A stretch of 64,000 bases of DNA from Marthasterias glacialis (GCA_911728455.2 OU452227.1:21113431-21177430), one strand, 5' to 3'; counted from the stretch's first letter, positions 12,601 to 25,600 are shown. Notes: a model not told the origin generated them from the letters alone. Translations and numbers: made by a program.

Positions 12601-15600
12601 AGTGTCTTGCTTAAGGACACAAGTGTCACGACCGGGACTCGTACCCACACTCTGCTGATCAGAAACACCAGAGCTTGAGTCCGGTGTTCTTATCTGCTCG
12701 GACACGACACGCATATGCCTAAGGGAACATATTTTTTCTTTGAATGTGCCCGACTTTTGAGACGCTCCCTAAGAGCAAAGCAGTCTTTCCTCAGCAAACG
12801 GAACTTGTATGAAAGAAATATCAAATTTGCAGTTGAACATTTCAAAGGGGCAACTATAGGCAATAACTGTCAAATATCAGGTAAGAGTATCTTTTATCAT
12901 GTGAACTAATAGCAGGCTAAACACTGTTCCTTCTTGCAGATGGTAATTTATTAATGGGATTAACCGACGAGTCTGAGCTTGAGGAAGAACCTTTTAATAT
13001 TGAGAATGCCTTACACAGACGAGCAATACTAGCAGCTTTAGAACGGATCAAGCAGAGAGGTGCTAAACCCCCAAGGGATTTCTGGGAGTATAAGGTAATG
13101 CTTGAGCGGAGACTAAACATTCGTCATAATCAGTTGCGTAACCAGTATGGGGAGGGGAGGGGCAACCCGCTCTGAACCCCCCAAATGAGATACATTAAAT
13201 AGCCCTCTCCCCCCTCCCCCCCCAAAAAAAATAATAATAATGTCTTTGCCCCACCCCCTAAATGTCCGGGTACGCCACTGACCATAAATATACTGTAGGT
13301 ATAAATTCCTTTGTGCTTCAGGTATCTCTGGGAGCATAAAGGTAATGCTTGAGAGGAGACTACACATTCAAAAATTGAAGAATCCCAACGGCAACTGGTT
13401 AACAGGGCGGGCAGTTTGTTTTTGTTACGGCAAAATGTTTCTTTTGCATTATAAAAAAGGAAAATCTAAATTTCTAATGGAATATGTCGAAGTACCTAAG
13501 GCATTTACCACGGACAGGGAGGCATTTTCCTCTAGTGCTTCTCTGAAGTATCAAGCATGTTACATAAAGCTGCTGAGTGTGTAGAGATGATACCTGTAGG
13601 TTTATAAATAACACAAGTGATAAGAGACAAGAGGTGGTGGTAGGGTACAGTGTCACCCTGCAGCAGTGAGATGATACGTGTGCTGGTCTGGCCTTACCAA
13701 CCAACAAAACAGAATTGAATCAATCAGAACCCTCACAGGCAGAAAGTGTTGTGTTCATACATAATTTGGTATGTCTTGCCTTCGCTAAGAGCATCCCTAC
13801 AGGTGGTTCCAAACAAGGCGACATGGCTGGAAAATGCACACGGACAAAACAGGCCATGGTCCGATGACACTCAATAGATGGGCCTAGATGGGCCTCCAAA
13901 CTAAAAAGATTTTTACTGAAAAGCTTTCTACTTCTGTTGACAGTCATTACATCGGGGTCTAGCGACGTTCCTCTTGTACGCTGTCAAGGAGTTCCCACGC
14001 ATCACAATCTACTCAATGTACATGTTCTATTATGAAGACGTCTTCCTGCCATTCATTCACATCACTTGCCCTGGGAGTCGCAAAGTTGACGATGTTGAGG
14101 GACTGCCGATGCCCATGAACTATGTAAGTCGTGGCCGAGCGGTTTAGCGCATCGGACTCTGTTTGCTAAGTCATCAGGATGTGGGTTCGAATCCCAGTCA
14201 TGACACTTGTGTCCTTGAGTAAGACACTTAACTACAATTGCTTCAAATAGGGGAAGAGGCAGTTATGTTTGTCTCGCAACGGATTCATTTACTCCTCTGT
14301 TCTTAACTGCACTGTAAAGAGACTTGCGTTTATATCTCACCATGTCTTGTTTCTGTGCATTGGGGCAGGTTTTTATCCCTTCAAAAAAGTAGCCCACACC
14401 TCGAGTGGCCTTTTGGGCCTTGTGATGGGCGAATTGCATAAAAAAAATATTTTAAAAAGTCGAGAAACATTGCCAATGCCTACGATGAAAAGCCACAAGG
14501 TTTCTTCCCTTACAACAGGTTTATACCCAAATTGCAAACTTTTCACTGTAGGACATTTGAATATTCACAAAATCCCTGCCAAACTTTAAAACTGTTATTC
14601 AGTCTTCTTAAAAAATGGGATAACCATATTTAATGAAGTTTTTACTGGTTGATTGTAGGGTCTGTTATAAACAGTAGAGGACAAGTATGAATATACTATT
14701 CTAGGCAAAACAATAACAACTTGGAAAACCGTAGTTTAATTTTCCTACAAATCCATTACAGAGTGAAAACATCGAGTGGGACCAATGGGTGGAGTTTATA
14801 CCCAAGTTTGTCTTCTTACCTTACTACCTCATGGCTCAGCTCTCCTGGGCGTGGCTCGATGTCAACTTCATGCCCATGATCTTCATTCTTGCCAACTGCG
14901 TGTTCCTGACAATGAATGAGGCCAAAGCAATCAAGACGGTCTTCAGACACGGACTAAAGTAAGATGCCGACACTTTTTTTGATTGATGACCTGCTTTTCC
15001 AAATAACATTATCTATCCCATTCGACTAATATGCTAGTGGAATTTTTTTCACAGAACTCGAGAAAGTACTGAGTATACAGTGCTTAAACACATCGGTGTA
15101 TGGGTAAAACATCCCCAATGCAAATTTAACATCTATTGGAAACTGTTATGGTACCCGTTGCTAAAATGGATTCAAACTGCCTCTAGCTACTGGGCAATAT
15201 CAATGGTCTAGTTGGTAAGACATCTGCTCTAGAATTGCAAAGGTCGTGGGTTCGAATCCAACCCGAGTAACATGCCAATGGAATTGTTTTCACGAACTCG
15301 TGAAAGTACTGAGTATATAGTGCTTAAACACATCAGTGTGTGGGTAAAACATCCCCAATGCAAATTTAACATCTATTGGACACCGTTGCGGTACCCGCTG
15401 CTAAAAAGGATTCATACTGCTGCTAGCTACCGGGCAATCTTGGTGGTCTAGTTGGTAAGACATCTGCTGTAGAATTGTAAAGGTTGTGGGATCGAAACCC
15501 ACCCGAGTAATATGCCTGTGGGATTTCTTTTCACAGAACTCGGGAAAGTACTGAGTATACAGTGCTTAACACATTGGTGTATGGGTAAAACATGAATTAT

Positions 15601-15947
15601 AACATCTATCATGCTTCCTCCATTTTAGTAATGTTCCTGTTTATGCAGTGACAATCAAGAATACTGATCCTGATCATACCAAAGATGACCAGGCTATTTT
15701 TACCCCCTCCAGCCTCACTTTGGGAATGAGACCAAACAATATGGCTGGTGATATTTTGAAACTCCTCCGTCTTTTCTCTTGTAGAATGTTAATCCCAACA
15801 ATCAAGAAGTCAGTGAATACCATGTTATTTCTACTGGTTTCCGTGGTTATGTGGCCTCTTATTCCATCCATCGTCTGTGATTTTGCATTCTACATCTCCC
15901 TCTACTATTCACCGTGTGGAAACTTCTATACGGTTTTCATGCAATGA
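9630..15947 (+). CDS. BFAR: BFAR-like RING/SAM membrane E3 ubiquitin ligase (7 exons, 457 aa)
   Basis: Exons: 9630-9949, 10346-10544, 11149-11308, 12940-13094, 13944-14123, 14762-14958, 15785-15947; all introns are GT-AG and phases agree, giving 457 residues (human BFAR is 450). Exon 1 carries a C3HC4 RING at residues about 53-92 (CGCCYE, NCGHSFC, CPEC), very close to bifunctional apoptosis regulator. Exon 2 ends in a hydrophobic segment (FVWGVLTTLGVVF, about residues 162-180). Exons 3-4 encode a SAM-like domain (GTWKSEEVSQWL to HRRAILAALERIK). Exons 5-7 hold the C-terminal membrane segments with the family motifs FLPFIH and MWPLIPSIVC. The family is an ER-anchored E3 ligase that restrains apoptosis; that role is inferred by homology. 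The first ATG in frame is 9630; an upstream TTG was not used. Intron 3 contains a 108-bp minisatellite, intron 4 a partial copy of the exon 4 end, introns 5 and 6 SINEs. Confidence 0.93.
10686..10915 (+). repeat. Dispersed repeat, copy 1 (BFAR intron 2)
   Basis: Contains gagagggcaaggccattttcc, aagggcacttcc, aaaatcttaaagtctatggg and ggccaagaccagggcaac. The ends are weakly inverted (aaaccaggcctg / caggcctggaaaacc types). The inverted copy is at 26620-26765. Confidence 0.7.
11316..11743 (+). repeat. 108-bp minisatellite, 4 units, BFAR intron 3
   Basis: Units start at 11316, 11424, 11532 and 11640. The first is the most diverged. The array begins seven bases after the exon 3 donor (GT at 11309). 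The unit is 36 codons long and stop-free in the frame of exon 3. Confidence 0.95.
12287..12712 (-). mobile_element. tRNA-derived SINE with ATT-type tail, in BFAR intron 3
   Basis: Minus strand: tRNA-like head, 'acacttgtgtccttaagcaagacact', a middle part with gcaaaggaacaggtctcat, and an end gcgctttgagacgcccatcgg followed by tataagaactgc and a TTATTATTATTA tail. About 425 bases, probably full length. Shares its 3' part with 30147-30550 and 35625-36035. Confidence 0.8.
13326..13368 (+). repeat. Partial duplicate of BFAR exon 4 end and donor
   Basis: About 42 bases match 13081-13122, covering the last codons of exon 4 (LWEHK-like), the donor GTAATG and the first intron bases. The copy has one inserted A before the donor. 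Too short to be an exon. Confidence 0.75.
14127..14450 (+). mobile_element. tRNA-derived SINE at the start of BFAR intron 5
   Basis: Head gtcgtggccgagcggtttag begins within four bases of the exon 5 splice donor (GT at 14124). Box B is gggttcgaatccc. The tail has gcattggggcaggtttttatcc and cctcgagtggcctt, shared with 36395-36705. Confidence 0.8.
15029..15595 (+). repeat. Tandem ~240-bp repeat with tRNA-like heads, BFAR intron 6
   Basis: About 2.4 copies. Each full unit has a tRNA-like part (tggtctagttggtaagacatctgct, then gggttcgaatcc...acccgagtaa) followed by aactcgngaaagtactgagtata and 'gggtaaaacatccccaatgc'. The same element occurs alone at 43139-43342. Confidence 0.8.
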
Positions 15948-16418
15948 CCCAACGGACACCCGGACAGCATCAAGAACTCTGTACCTAGAAAGGGCACCCA
16001 CGCTACTCAATAACCAAGCACTCACCCAGTGAATGACAAAATGTTCTTCTGCTCAACAGTGGGTGTGATCCTCTTGCGAATGTCGGTGCAATCCTCTACA
16101 AAATTTGTGGCGACGTGACACTTACAAAGGTGTACGCACGTAAGATTTTTGTTGTCAGACTTGTTTGATTTGCAGCATCCATAATGATTATTCAGCGTAT
16201 TGGCCAATCTCCTTGAAGACAAGCAGAGCACTGTTTTTTTTTTCTTTTCTCAAAACGTCCAGACTGTAAGGTTTAACCCCGGTTCGTCTTAGAACCAACA
16301 CCTCTAGATCTCCTAAAAGAGATTTTATTTACATGGTTGTTACCCGTATATCTTCTCAGTTCTTACACCATGCAAATCTTACATGTACCTGACCCCTCAA
16401 ATGTTTTGTTGTCTGCTC

Positions 16419-16424
16419 AATAAA
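16419..16424 (+). terminator. Candidate poly(A) signal of the BFAR-like gene
   Basis: AATAAA lies about 470 bases after the TGA stop at 15945-15947, followed closely by a second AATAAA-like run (gaaataaacaat). This is the first clear signal on the + strand after the gene. Which signal is used is not visible from sequence. Confidence 0.45.
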
Positions 16425-16429
16425 AGAAA

Positions 16430-19400
16430 TAAACAATTTGGTCATTATTTCTGATCGACACAAGTGTAACCGAATATTTTATACATATATCATGTATATG
16501 AAAATTTACAAGAAAGAATCTGATTTTCAACATTTTGGTCAGGTCGAGATGAATCCAGATACAGTGTGTTCGTTTGATTTGTTTTGTTTTTTGATTGTGT
16601 TTTGTCTAATGCGTGACTAAGGATTTATTCTATTTAATTAATTGATGTTGATAAAAACAATGTCTTTTTTATATAAATCTGCAAGTTGTTGGCTTTTAAT
16701 CCAAGTTTATTGTCCCACAGATTTGACTTCCTCAATAAAATGTTGAACCTTAAGAATGGGAATCGGGCGTTGCGCTGAAGTTTCTTTTTAAAGTTTGCCC
16801 ACAGGTCTGAGAAACTGTGCTTTTTACTTGTTCCACGAGGAAGTTTAGAAGCCCAAATATTTTAAGTCTTTCATTTTAAGATCCGTTAAATTAGTTCTGA
16901 AGACTGTATGAAAATACGTAACCAAGTGTTAAATTAGCACACATCACAATGAATAACACTTGGTTTTATCGGGGGAAAATTTTTTAAAAAATCACCTTTT
17001 TTCCTTGTTAAGTTTTGTCGCACTAACGTGGACAGAACACAAGCCAGACTTTGATAAGGTTCAGGAAGAACTATATGCCAATTTTCCATTCTTCTCATAT
17101 TTGTCAAAAGGAAAACAATTATAATTTTTTTTATTTTTATCTGAATTTTGGTTCTAATATCAAAATTAAGGACAATGCGTTTACATGCTAAAAAGTGTTC
17201 ACGGTTTTTCACTATTTTCTACGGACTCGGACGACGGATTGAGCCCAAACTTTTCACAGGTTTAAGGGTGAGTCCAAAGAGTACAGACTTTGATTAATAC
17301 TTGCCTGGTAATTACAATAAGCAATGTAACACGAACAAAACATACCCAAACATGTAGTCCTAACTGTTATTAACTGTTGAAAAAAAGGAGGGAACATTTT
17401 AAGCCTGTCTCCTGTCTTTATGCGTTAGGATAATAAAGACAGGCACAAACCCAATAGTTTCATTGGATTTGCATGCACTGACGCAAAGCTTTCACAACTT
17501 GTGTTGTGATTAGTTCATAGTACATTATGGCAGCTTGTGCTTTGTTGGCGAGATGGGCATGTATAAATGTTAAAGTAGGTCAATGGTTGCTAACTCTTGA
17601 TACCAGTAGAAACCGAAGGCCAGTGAATGGCGTCTTTCACAAACAAGTGTGACGTCAGATGTTTGAGCTACAATGTAGGACAATTTTCACAGTTTATTCT
17701 TTTCGCAAAACATTTCTTGAAAGACAGAATAATTGACTTCAATGTTCTCTTGTACAAATCAACCTTTAAGATTCAGGTATATGGTTTTAAAATTTGAAAA
17801 CTTGTTTTCAAAATAGTACTGCTTCTTGTTAAGTTTTGTGTGATTTTTATTCAGTCGATTGGAGTGAAGGCATGGTTATTGTGGTAAATTAAGTCTCAAG
17901 GTTATGATTGATGATGATAATTTTCTTGATATTTTAATTGGATCATTTTAATTAATTAATCTTTCCTGCGTCTTGGAAATATTCAGTCGCTAAGAGATGC
18001 CGCCGTCGACATTTTTCCTGCGGCATTACCAATTTTCCGTTGTATCACTAACTACCCCCTTTTCTATGCTCAAATCAGGCATGATATTGCACCCTTTGAA
18101 AAAATAGAAAAATATTTTTTAAGCCTGATTTTTCGAGGGCAAACAATTGTAACTCAGAATAAAAATAGGAAAGATATCATGCCTGATTCAAACCATCTTT
18201 GATACAATAGAACACAAATAATTTACTTAAGTAAATTTGCTTTATCATACAGCTTTCTTTCAATGTTAACACATTCAAATCTTAACTTTGACCCATGAAG
18301 AGTCAAATCATGGAAGCTTAAGATGGGAAATAAGTTCACACAGGGTTTTGAAATTCTCCTCTAGATCACAAATCTTGGAGCTCAGATTTTATCACTGGAC
18401 CAGAAATATCTGCTACACGACCTAAAGAACTTGGAATTGAAAAGCTTTTTTTTTAATACCTTAGTATATATAACCAGGGATGAGATTCTTCAGACTTTTA
18501 TCTGAATTCAGACTTTCGATGTCTGACTGGTGAAAAAAAAATAGATCTTATTTTCTTCAGGTATGAAGAAATCTTGCTCTTTGCTCTACTTCTCTAGTGC
18601 TCAGGATACTATTCTAAGAAGTTTATTTCAATCTATATCTCCAGGCGTTACTAAAAGGTGGAGATGACACCATTTGAACATACCTCCTTTTAAATTTGGA
18701 TCCTAGTTTCAGACTTTTGTTGTCAGCAGTGACACTCATTCCTGAATGACACTAGACTGCAAGATATGTTGGGTTATTTGGATTACTGTCCCAATGCCAA
18801 CATTTCTGGACTCTTGCCAGTCACCCAGTAAGTATTCCAGTGTACATGGTGAACAATTTCTCTTGTCAATAAGTATAGCAAAATGTTACACAAAATGTAC
18901 CAGTTGCTACTCACAACCATTTGCTATTCAATATAAGCATTCAGTGTGCACAAAACACGTTCAGTCTAAATATTTTGCTGTGCAAAATTACTGAATGAAA
19001 TTGTTCCCAGTATTTGAAGCCCTGTCACACCTCATATCAAGATCTACACATTGTCACTTCCACGGTTTATTATTCAAGTGCGGGTCAAAGGTAAGACATC
19101 CTTGCAACAAACTTTTCAGATAGAGCTGGGCGTAATAGCCCTTTTCGAGTTTATATATATCAGTCACCTCCAATGCAAGTGTATATAATTTTATAATTCT
19201 AGTAATTTACATTTAAGGAAAGTTATTGATTCAGTATTGCACTTGATTCAGCATCACTGAACTGTACAGTGTTTTAGATACATTGTACATTCAGCACATT
19301 GCTGCACGTATGAAAAAAAAATAATAATGATATTACCCAAAGGAAATTTCATAAAACTGTTAAGAACAAAAAAAAACATATTGCATAGCCTGAAAAAAAA

Positions 19401-19839
19401 AATTGTTTGTATACTGTTTGTGACTGGTTCCTGCTAAGCACCATTTTTCGCTGAACACTTTAATGAAATCGGGCCCATGGGCCCAATGTCATAAAGCTGT
19501 TTACCGGTAAGCAAATTTGTGTATGTACTATAGCAGAAAATTGTGCGTAAGCAAAAGTGTATTTCATAAACGATCAAGAAGATTTGATCAGTGTGTCCAC
19601 AAACAATGGTTATATTACATTGTTGGGTCAACTCATCTGCTTACAAGAACAGCCAGCAAGTTAGCGTGCATCTTACTTTGCTAATATGTAAGCAGTGGTT
19701 ATGAAATAGAAACTGTGCTGAGGGCCTTTCCATAATCTGCTTACTGGCTTTATTAAATTAACCCCTGATCAGTTGGAGGGTTACTATAATGCATTCACAG
19801 TATTATGGCACTTGTGCATCAGCCGGGTAGGGTATTATC
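16430..19839. other. Intergenic stretch after BFAR, no gene seen
   Basis: AT-rich with short frames only. Contains the repeat fragment at 17130-17270 and, at 17400-17460, an inverted pair agcctgtctcctgtctttatg / cataataaagacaggc-like with the same words at 25175-25215. 19471-19740 has fragments resembling MITE family 3. Confidence 0.5.
17130..17270 (-). repeat. Dispersed repeat fragment (left part of the 47.4-kb element)
   Basis: Reverse complement similarity to 47455-47570 through ggattgagcccaaacttttcac and acatgctaaaaagtgttcacggtttttcac. Downstream of BFAR. Confidence 0.6.
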
Positions 19840-20390
19840 AAGCATTCATAAATACCCCAGACAGTTTATCTATTCTGATTGGCCGAGAGGGCATCAGGTG
19901 GCCATGTTTAAACGGGCGATATAAACACGGTAAAAAGTGTTTAAAACCGGCTAGCTTGCGAACGAAAAATATAGCCCCTGTATCAGAATAAAGAAGTATA
20001 CGTGTTTCCAGCTGTTGGGTTTCTGATTGGCCGAGAGGGCATCATGTGCCTATAACAGCTGCAGAGATATGAAGATCGACATTCCGTTCAAGGAATTGGC
20101 CCGTAAATATGGATAGGAATTTAACACAGAGTCGAGCTGAGAAACTGTCAGATTTGTTCCCAATTTTTGAAGGTTTTTGCATGTTTTTGACAGAAAGGCA
20201 TTTATGAATGGGAATAAAGGTGTGCTGAATCGGTTTTTAACTATTGTTTAAAACCTCTGAGGGGCCTGGTGGCCGATAATTGCAGTCGCCTTCGGCTCGG
20301 GCAATTATCGGCCACCAGGCCCCTCATTGGTTTTAAACAATAGTTAAAAACCTCTTCGTCACACCTTTATTCCCTTATTCATAAATACCC
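19840..20390. mobile_element. Foldback element with long terminal hairpin, copy 1
   Basis: Bases 20199-20386 form a nearly perfect hairpin: tttatgaatgggaataaaggtg pairs with cacctttattcccttattcataaa, and gaggggcctggtggccgataattgc pairs with gcaattatcggccaccaggcccctc. The left part holds gcattcataaataccccag and two ctgattggccgagagggcatca motifs. Related copy at 25640-26135. Confidence 0.75.
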
Positions 20391-20754
20391 CAGATAGTTT
20401 AAATCCATTCTGAGAGCATGTCACATTATTTAAAACTAGACACTATTTGGAGAGTTTATTTTTAAGGGACATTTAAGAGTTCTTAATAAAAACAAAAGAG
20501 GTTTAAGTTGAATATGGAAATTATGAATATAATGTCCAACAAACAATAGTTATATCATTTCAGTGTTTGGGTGCAAACTGATGATGTTGTCGATGAGAGT
20601 CTGTAAATATTAATAAAGAAGTAGATATGATTTTTAAATTAAATTCTATCGTATTTCTATTTAATAATGTGTGTGTGTAATGGAAAGATAAACTTACAGT
20701 AGTGCAATTAGTTTGAACCTCAGGATATTTGTTTTTTAAATTAAACACTACTTT

Positions 20755-21060
20755 GTGGAGTGTTGCGGCCGCGCGGTCTGGTGCACCAGACTGAAGTTCT
20801 GGTGTTGTCAGAGTGTGGGTTTGGTTTCTGGCCATGGCCCTTCTGTTCTTGAGGAACACACTTAACCATAATTGCTTCCTCGGATGGGATGTGAAGCCGT
20901 AGGTTCCATGTGTTGTGCAACAAGTAAAAGAACCAAGTACATTTATCGCAGAGACTAGGGGTTTGCCCCATTTTTATCTTCTTTTTTTTTTTTTGCATGG
21001 TTGGCTGCAGAATGCACCGCATCACCTTTTTATTATTTTTTTTATACAATACCCAATCCC
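20755..21060 (+). mobile_element. tRNA-derived SINE copy, diverged
   Basis: Head tgcggccgcgcggtctggtgc, then cacttaaccataattgcttcctcgg and gatgtgaagccgtaggttcc. The last two segments match the copy at 42049-42330. Contains a poly-T run near 20985. Confidence 0.65.
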
Positions 21061-21506
21061 CCCAGCTATGGGTCAATCATGACAAATGGCACTGGTGGGC
21101 AACCAATAATCTCATAAAAAAAACGAGCTAGAAGCAACTACAGCCACATAGATAGGACTTTAAAGAAAAAAAGCCCACAAACGTGCTTGGGCTATAATCT
21201 GAACTTTAATACATGAAGCCGGGGACTAAGTGTGACCTATCAATAAATGGTGCACAGCCTCCTTACAACACTGAGCCCACTCCTCTGAAGGCTGCCCGAT
21301 GACATCAGAGGGGGAGCCTATTCCAGATATTTACGGCCACTTGAAGGATGGGTCTCATATTAAACATAGCTCTCTGTAATAATAATGAGCATAAAAAAAC
21401 CAGGAAAACAATTACATGTACAATATGAATAACATCATACCTCCTCCGAACTCAACGGTGTGCGATTTCATGGGAATGAAGGATCTTAACAGATTTTGAG
21501 TTTGGG

Positions 21507-21873
21507 TCTCTCCTAGACTGGTTCCCGGTCCCTACATCGTTTACATTCTGACTGAATATAGGGACCGGTAGCGGGTAATGACAATTAGCATACACCTGGC
21601 AGATTTCTGCAAGGTGTAGGCTAATTAAAATTAGCATAGGTCTATGTAATCCCATAATGCAATTTCGATATTGAAGGTTGGTTCACTATTATGTATGTCC
21701 AGGTGAAGGGCTACGATACACACGTGTGCTAGTGTCACACAACAACATGCACACGTCACAAACATCATCTCTAAAACTAGAAAATTATTACTGCACCCGC
21801 GCAATCCCTACCGGTCCCTATTTTATACAGTCAAAAGAGAACGATGTAGGGACCGGGAACGAGTCTAGGGTCT
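21507..21873. mobile_element. MITE with ~70-bp TIRs (ctagactggttcccggtccctacatcg)
   Basis: Bases 21507-21580 and about 21806-21873 are inverted copies (ttcccggtccctacatcgtt / aacgatgtagggaccgggaa). The interior has inverted gctaatt-type pairs and no coding potential. In the interval between BFAR and MBOAT7-A. Confidence 0.75.
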
Positions 21874-22007
21874 CTCCTTGGTCTATAGAATGAAGAGACC
21901 CCATTATATCCTTTAAAGTCTGGCCAAACTTGGGTGAATATTTTAAACAACAACAACCAAGACAAATAAACCAAGCATTCAGTATATTTTCTTTCACAAT
22001 TAAAAAG

Positions 22008-22013
22008 TTTATT
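22008..22013 (-). terminator. Candidate poly(A) signal of MBOAT7 copy A
   Basis: TTTATT on the + strand reads AATAAA on the coding strand, about 630 bases after the stop codon. Other AT-rich candidates lie nearby, so the choice is tentative. Confidence 0.3.
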
Positions 22014-22638
22014 TTTCTTACAACAATTTACACATACAAATAAGTTACTGACGATAGAATCTTAAAATCAATCAATGTGGGCTTTTGAAATGACTCTATT
22101 CCACAATGGCAAGGCACACATTAAAACACAAATGCTGTTCAAACACAATAATGCACATTCATTATTTTACATCATAGCAATACATTTGTTCTTGCTAAAC
22201 ATCTTCTATTGCATTTAAAAATCAAATTTCATTGGGGTAAAATTTCAAGGTCTGTAAAATAATTTCTTTTTTTTACAAAAAAGAGCACCGTAGTTGCGAG
22301 ACTGCCTTAGGTTCATCCAAAGTTCACAACATCTACAATGTCATCACGGAGAGTATCACTCTGGATTGGGATTAACGTTTATACTTAATGAGGACAGGTG
22401 CAGGGTGGGGTCTCCCCCCCCCCCACCTCCCTCATAACTGCAACTTTATGCCAAGCTCTTCCACTAAGCACCAAGAAGTCCACCAACATAAAACAAAAAC
22501 ACATAAAGCAGTAACTACATAAAGACTATTTATAAACGCGATCTCAACTTGCGATTCAATGGCAATAAACTATTTTTATGGCATTTGCATGATTAATGCA
22601 ACGAGGTATTAGGTTTCCTTCAATTCAAATACGGAATG

Positions 22639-25600
22639 TTAATCTTTGTGCTCAGCGACTTTTGCCGCCCGCATTTTCTTTGGTCTGAATGTGTTCCCTA
22701 CAAGGATGAAGAAAGCGGTCATCACGTGAACGATGAAGAAGGTGGACGCCCAATAGCGTAGCGTGGACCAGAATCCCAGAAGTAAAAATCCCATGGAAAG
22801 ATACTCGAAGGCTCGCATCCTGAAGAACCAATTGAGCTTGTCGTACCACCATGCGTTGCTGTCGGTCCGGAAGGCCCGCATCATGGCATCCTCGGCCAGT
22901 AGAACCAGGGGGACTGTAAGGAAACTGAAGAAGTAGCCTGGATGGATGCCATGCCAGTAAGCGCTGACGAACATCGTCACTGAAGTACTGTAAAACAAAG
23001 GCTGAATGAAATCAATCTTGACACAACACCCTTGCTATGATGTACATCTTGTATGTGTGTCTGAGTGGTGTAGAGGGCAGAGTGGTGTAGTTCATGGGAA
23101 GTTTTGACATACAGTTCAGATCGCCTGTCTTTTTGGAGTACTTTTTACATTTGAACAGAAACTTCCAGCAGTCCAGTGTTTTTCGAAACATACATTTTAA
23201 GATTGACTAGTTAACACATTTTCCTGTCCAAAAGTCCTCCTACTTTCATATGGCAACTATAAAATGTAGTTACAAAAAATAATCTTGGACAATTTTTGGT
23301 CAAACAAAAGTCCTGTACTACAAGATCTGTGGTGTAGTAATGGGGATTTTCACAAAGTTTAAGCTCTGCATGGTAATCCGTTTTGCCCGGAGTCACCGAT
23401 CAAAATCCAAATCCAGTCAAGTTCTGGTGGCACTTTCAGTAGTATGTGTATTTCAAGTCAAGGTCAATACACTTCTTACATATAGGGTACAATCGGTTAT
23501 ATATTATCCTCTTATCACTCAGATCTAAATATTTTTGTTGGAGTCACCGATCAAAATCCAGATCCAGTCAAGTTCTGGTGGCCTTGTCATTATCCGGTGC
23601 TGGCCGTCACTTTCAGTAGTATGTGTATTTCAAGTCAAGGTCAATACACTTCTTACATAATCCGTTACACATTGTCCTCTTATCACCCAGATCTAAATAT
23701 TTACCTGCAGGGGTTAGAGATCGATTTTGTGACCTACATGGAGTGACACTGAAGTTTGTGAAGTTTGATTTTCCCTGCCATAAAGTACATTGCTACTGGC
23801 TTTTTTTTTTGCTGCGGTATTAATTAAGTTTGCTGCGAAGCAATTTTCTGGCAAGCAGCTTTCTGGCAGAGTCTGATGAATTCAGCACTGCATTCCAAAA
23901 ACCAGCCCACTCTGAGCGATGGGGCCAAGCTAGCCCCAACATCTGCATGATTCATCACTTTGGCTTGCGAGTGACACCAGAATACCAACCTTCCAAACCA
24001 TCATGCAACTACCTGTGATTGATGTACATGCATCTTTGACCCTTTGATGGTTTAGCACGAATACCGGCTTTCTCCAAAATGATTAATTTCCAAGTGAGTG
24101 TGCGTGCAACGCATTTGCGTGTTCTTAGAATAAGCAGATCATCAGCGCACTACCATACGCACACTACGCGTCACACACAATTGCGCTAAATGAAATCTAT
24201 GAATTCACTGTTTCTTTAATGTTTATTGAATGTCTTCGCAAATTTAATGCCAAGCCCTTTCAGCTCTTACCGAGTTACCAGAGCCCAACACAGGTAAAAA
24301 CGCTGCTTCAGTCTTTAAACATCAGCTCTCTAAACAAATTCTGTTCAAAAATTTGTCTTTTCCAAGATTCTGGGAATCTCTTCCAATTGAAGTGCATGAT
24401 TTGTGTTCTAGAACGCAAGCTTACTAAGTCTGGTTAACTTTTGGTGAATTTCTGTTACTTGTATGTACCCTGGGATTTGTGTTTATAATCCACTTAGTGT
24501 GTTGCAATGTTGTGTCCTTCGATGGCAGTGTGGAGCTGCACAGTTACTCTTCATTATTGATGTTTTTTATTAAGCTTTTAACAATTTTGTTTGAGGTAAT
24601 ATATAACACTTATAACTGCTTCATAGTGTTTGTAGCCCTAACCCCCCCCCCCCCCAAAAAAAAAAAAAAGAAAAAAAAAAAGAAAGAAAAAGAAAAAGAA
24701 AAGATTTTGACAATTTAGGGGGACCACCAATGTATAGAGCTAGTTAGCTCAGTTGGTATAAGCCTGGAGGTTGCGGGTTCAAATCTCGCTCTTAGTCAAT
24801 TTTTCTTTGTTTTCCCCCAAATTAATGGTGTTTAGGGTTATTGTTATTAGTCTTTTGTATGTAATGGCTGAATAACTTTTCTCTTGTTAATCTGATACAT
24901 TTTGTTTCGTCTGTTTTTGTTTGTTTGTTGTTTTTTTAATAAATAATTCCACTTTTTAATTAATTCTCCTATATTATAGTTATATTTTATCTAAATAATG
25001 TTGTGTGTGCCAGCTAGAGAGGAAAATCTCTATTTGTTTTATTTAGGCAATCCGTCAGGCTCTAGCTGGTTCTACTCTTTCCTTTTTTCGTTGACGTTAC
25101 ATTTGTTACTTTTATGAACTTGTACTTTTATACGGGTCCGAGAAAAGAAATAAATATAAACATATGTACTGGTGCCTGTCTTTATCCTGACAGATAAAGA
25201 CAGACCTAAAGACAGGGGGCCAGTCTAGGGGCCAGGTACACCAATTTCATAAAACTTTGAAACTTTTTTCAAACTTTAACAAAACTGTAGGACATTGAAA
25301 TGGTTAGGGAGAATACCTCGCAACAAAGCCTTTGGTATATGGTTGAAGTCAAGAACAACACAGACTTATTTCACTTACCTCCATGCCCTCACAGGACACC
25401 GCACAAAGATGTAGCTTTTCAGCCACCACTGCACCGTCATGTTCCAGTTACGCATTCCATCTCTGAAGGTTGGTGTGGTATCGCAGGCATACCAGTCAAT
25501 GTTGTGAATAGTCTTGTAGTTGTACTCCACCGTGGTTTGGTCAGAACTGTTGATGAAATGAAAGTGCAAAGTTGTGAACAAATTGTGTACATGTGTATTC

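Noticed and set aside
15204-15275. Functional tRNA gene
   Set aside because: Boxes A and B are present but the acceptor stem does not pair well, and the same unit is tandemly repeated with a long SINE-like tail here and at 43.2 kb.
22652-22852. Second minus-strand frame inside MBOAT7-A exon 7
   Set aside because: Out-of-frame shadow; the frame carrying SAYWHGIHPGY is the conserved one.
24741-24803. Functional tRNA gene
   Set aside because: No room for an anticodon stem and loop between the D-arm and T-arm parts.
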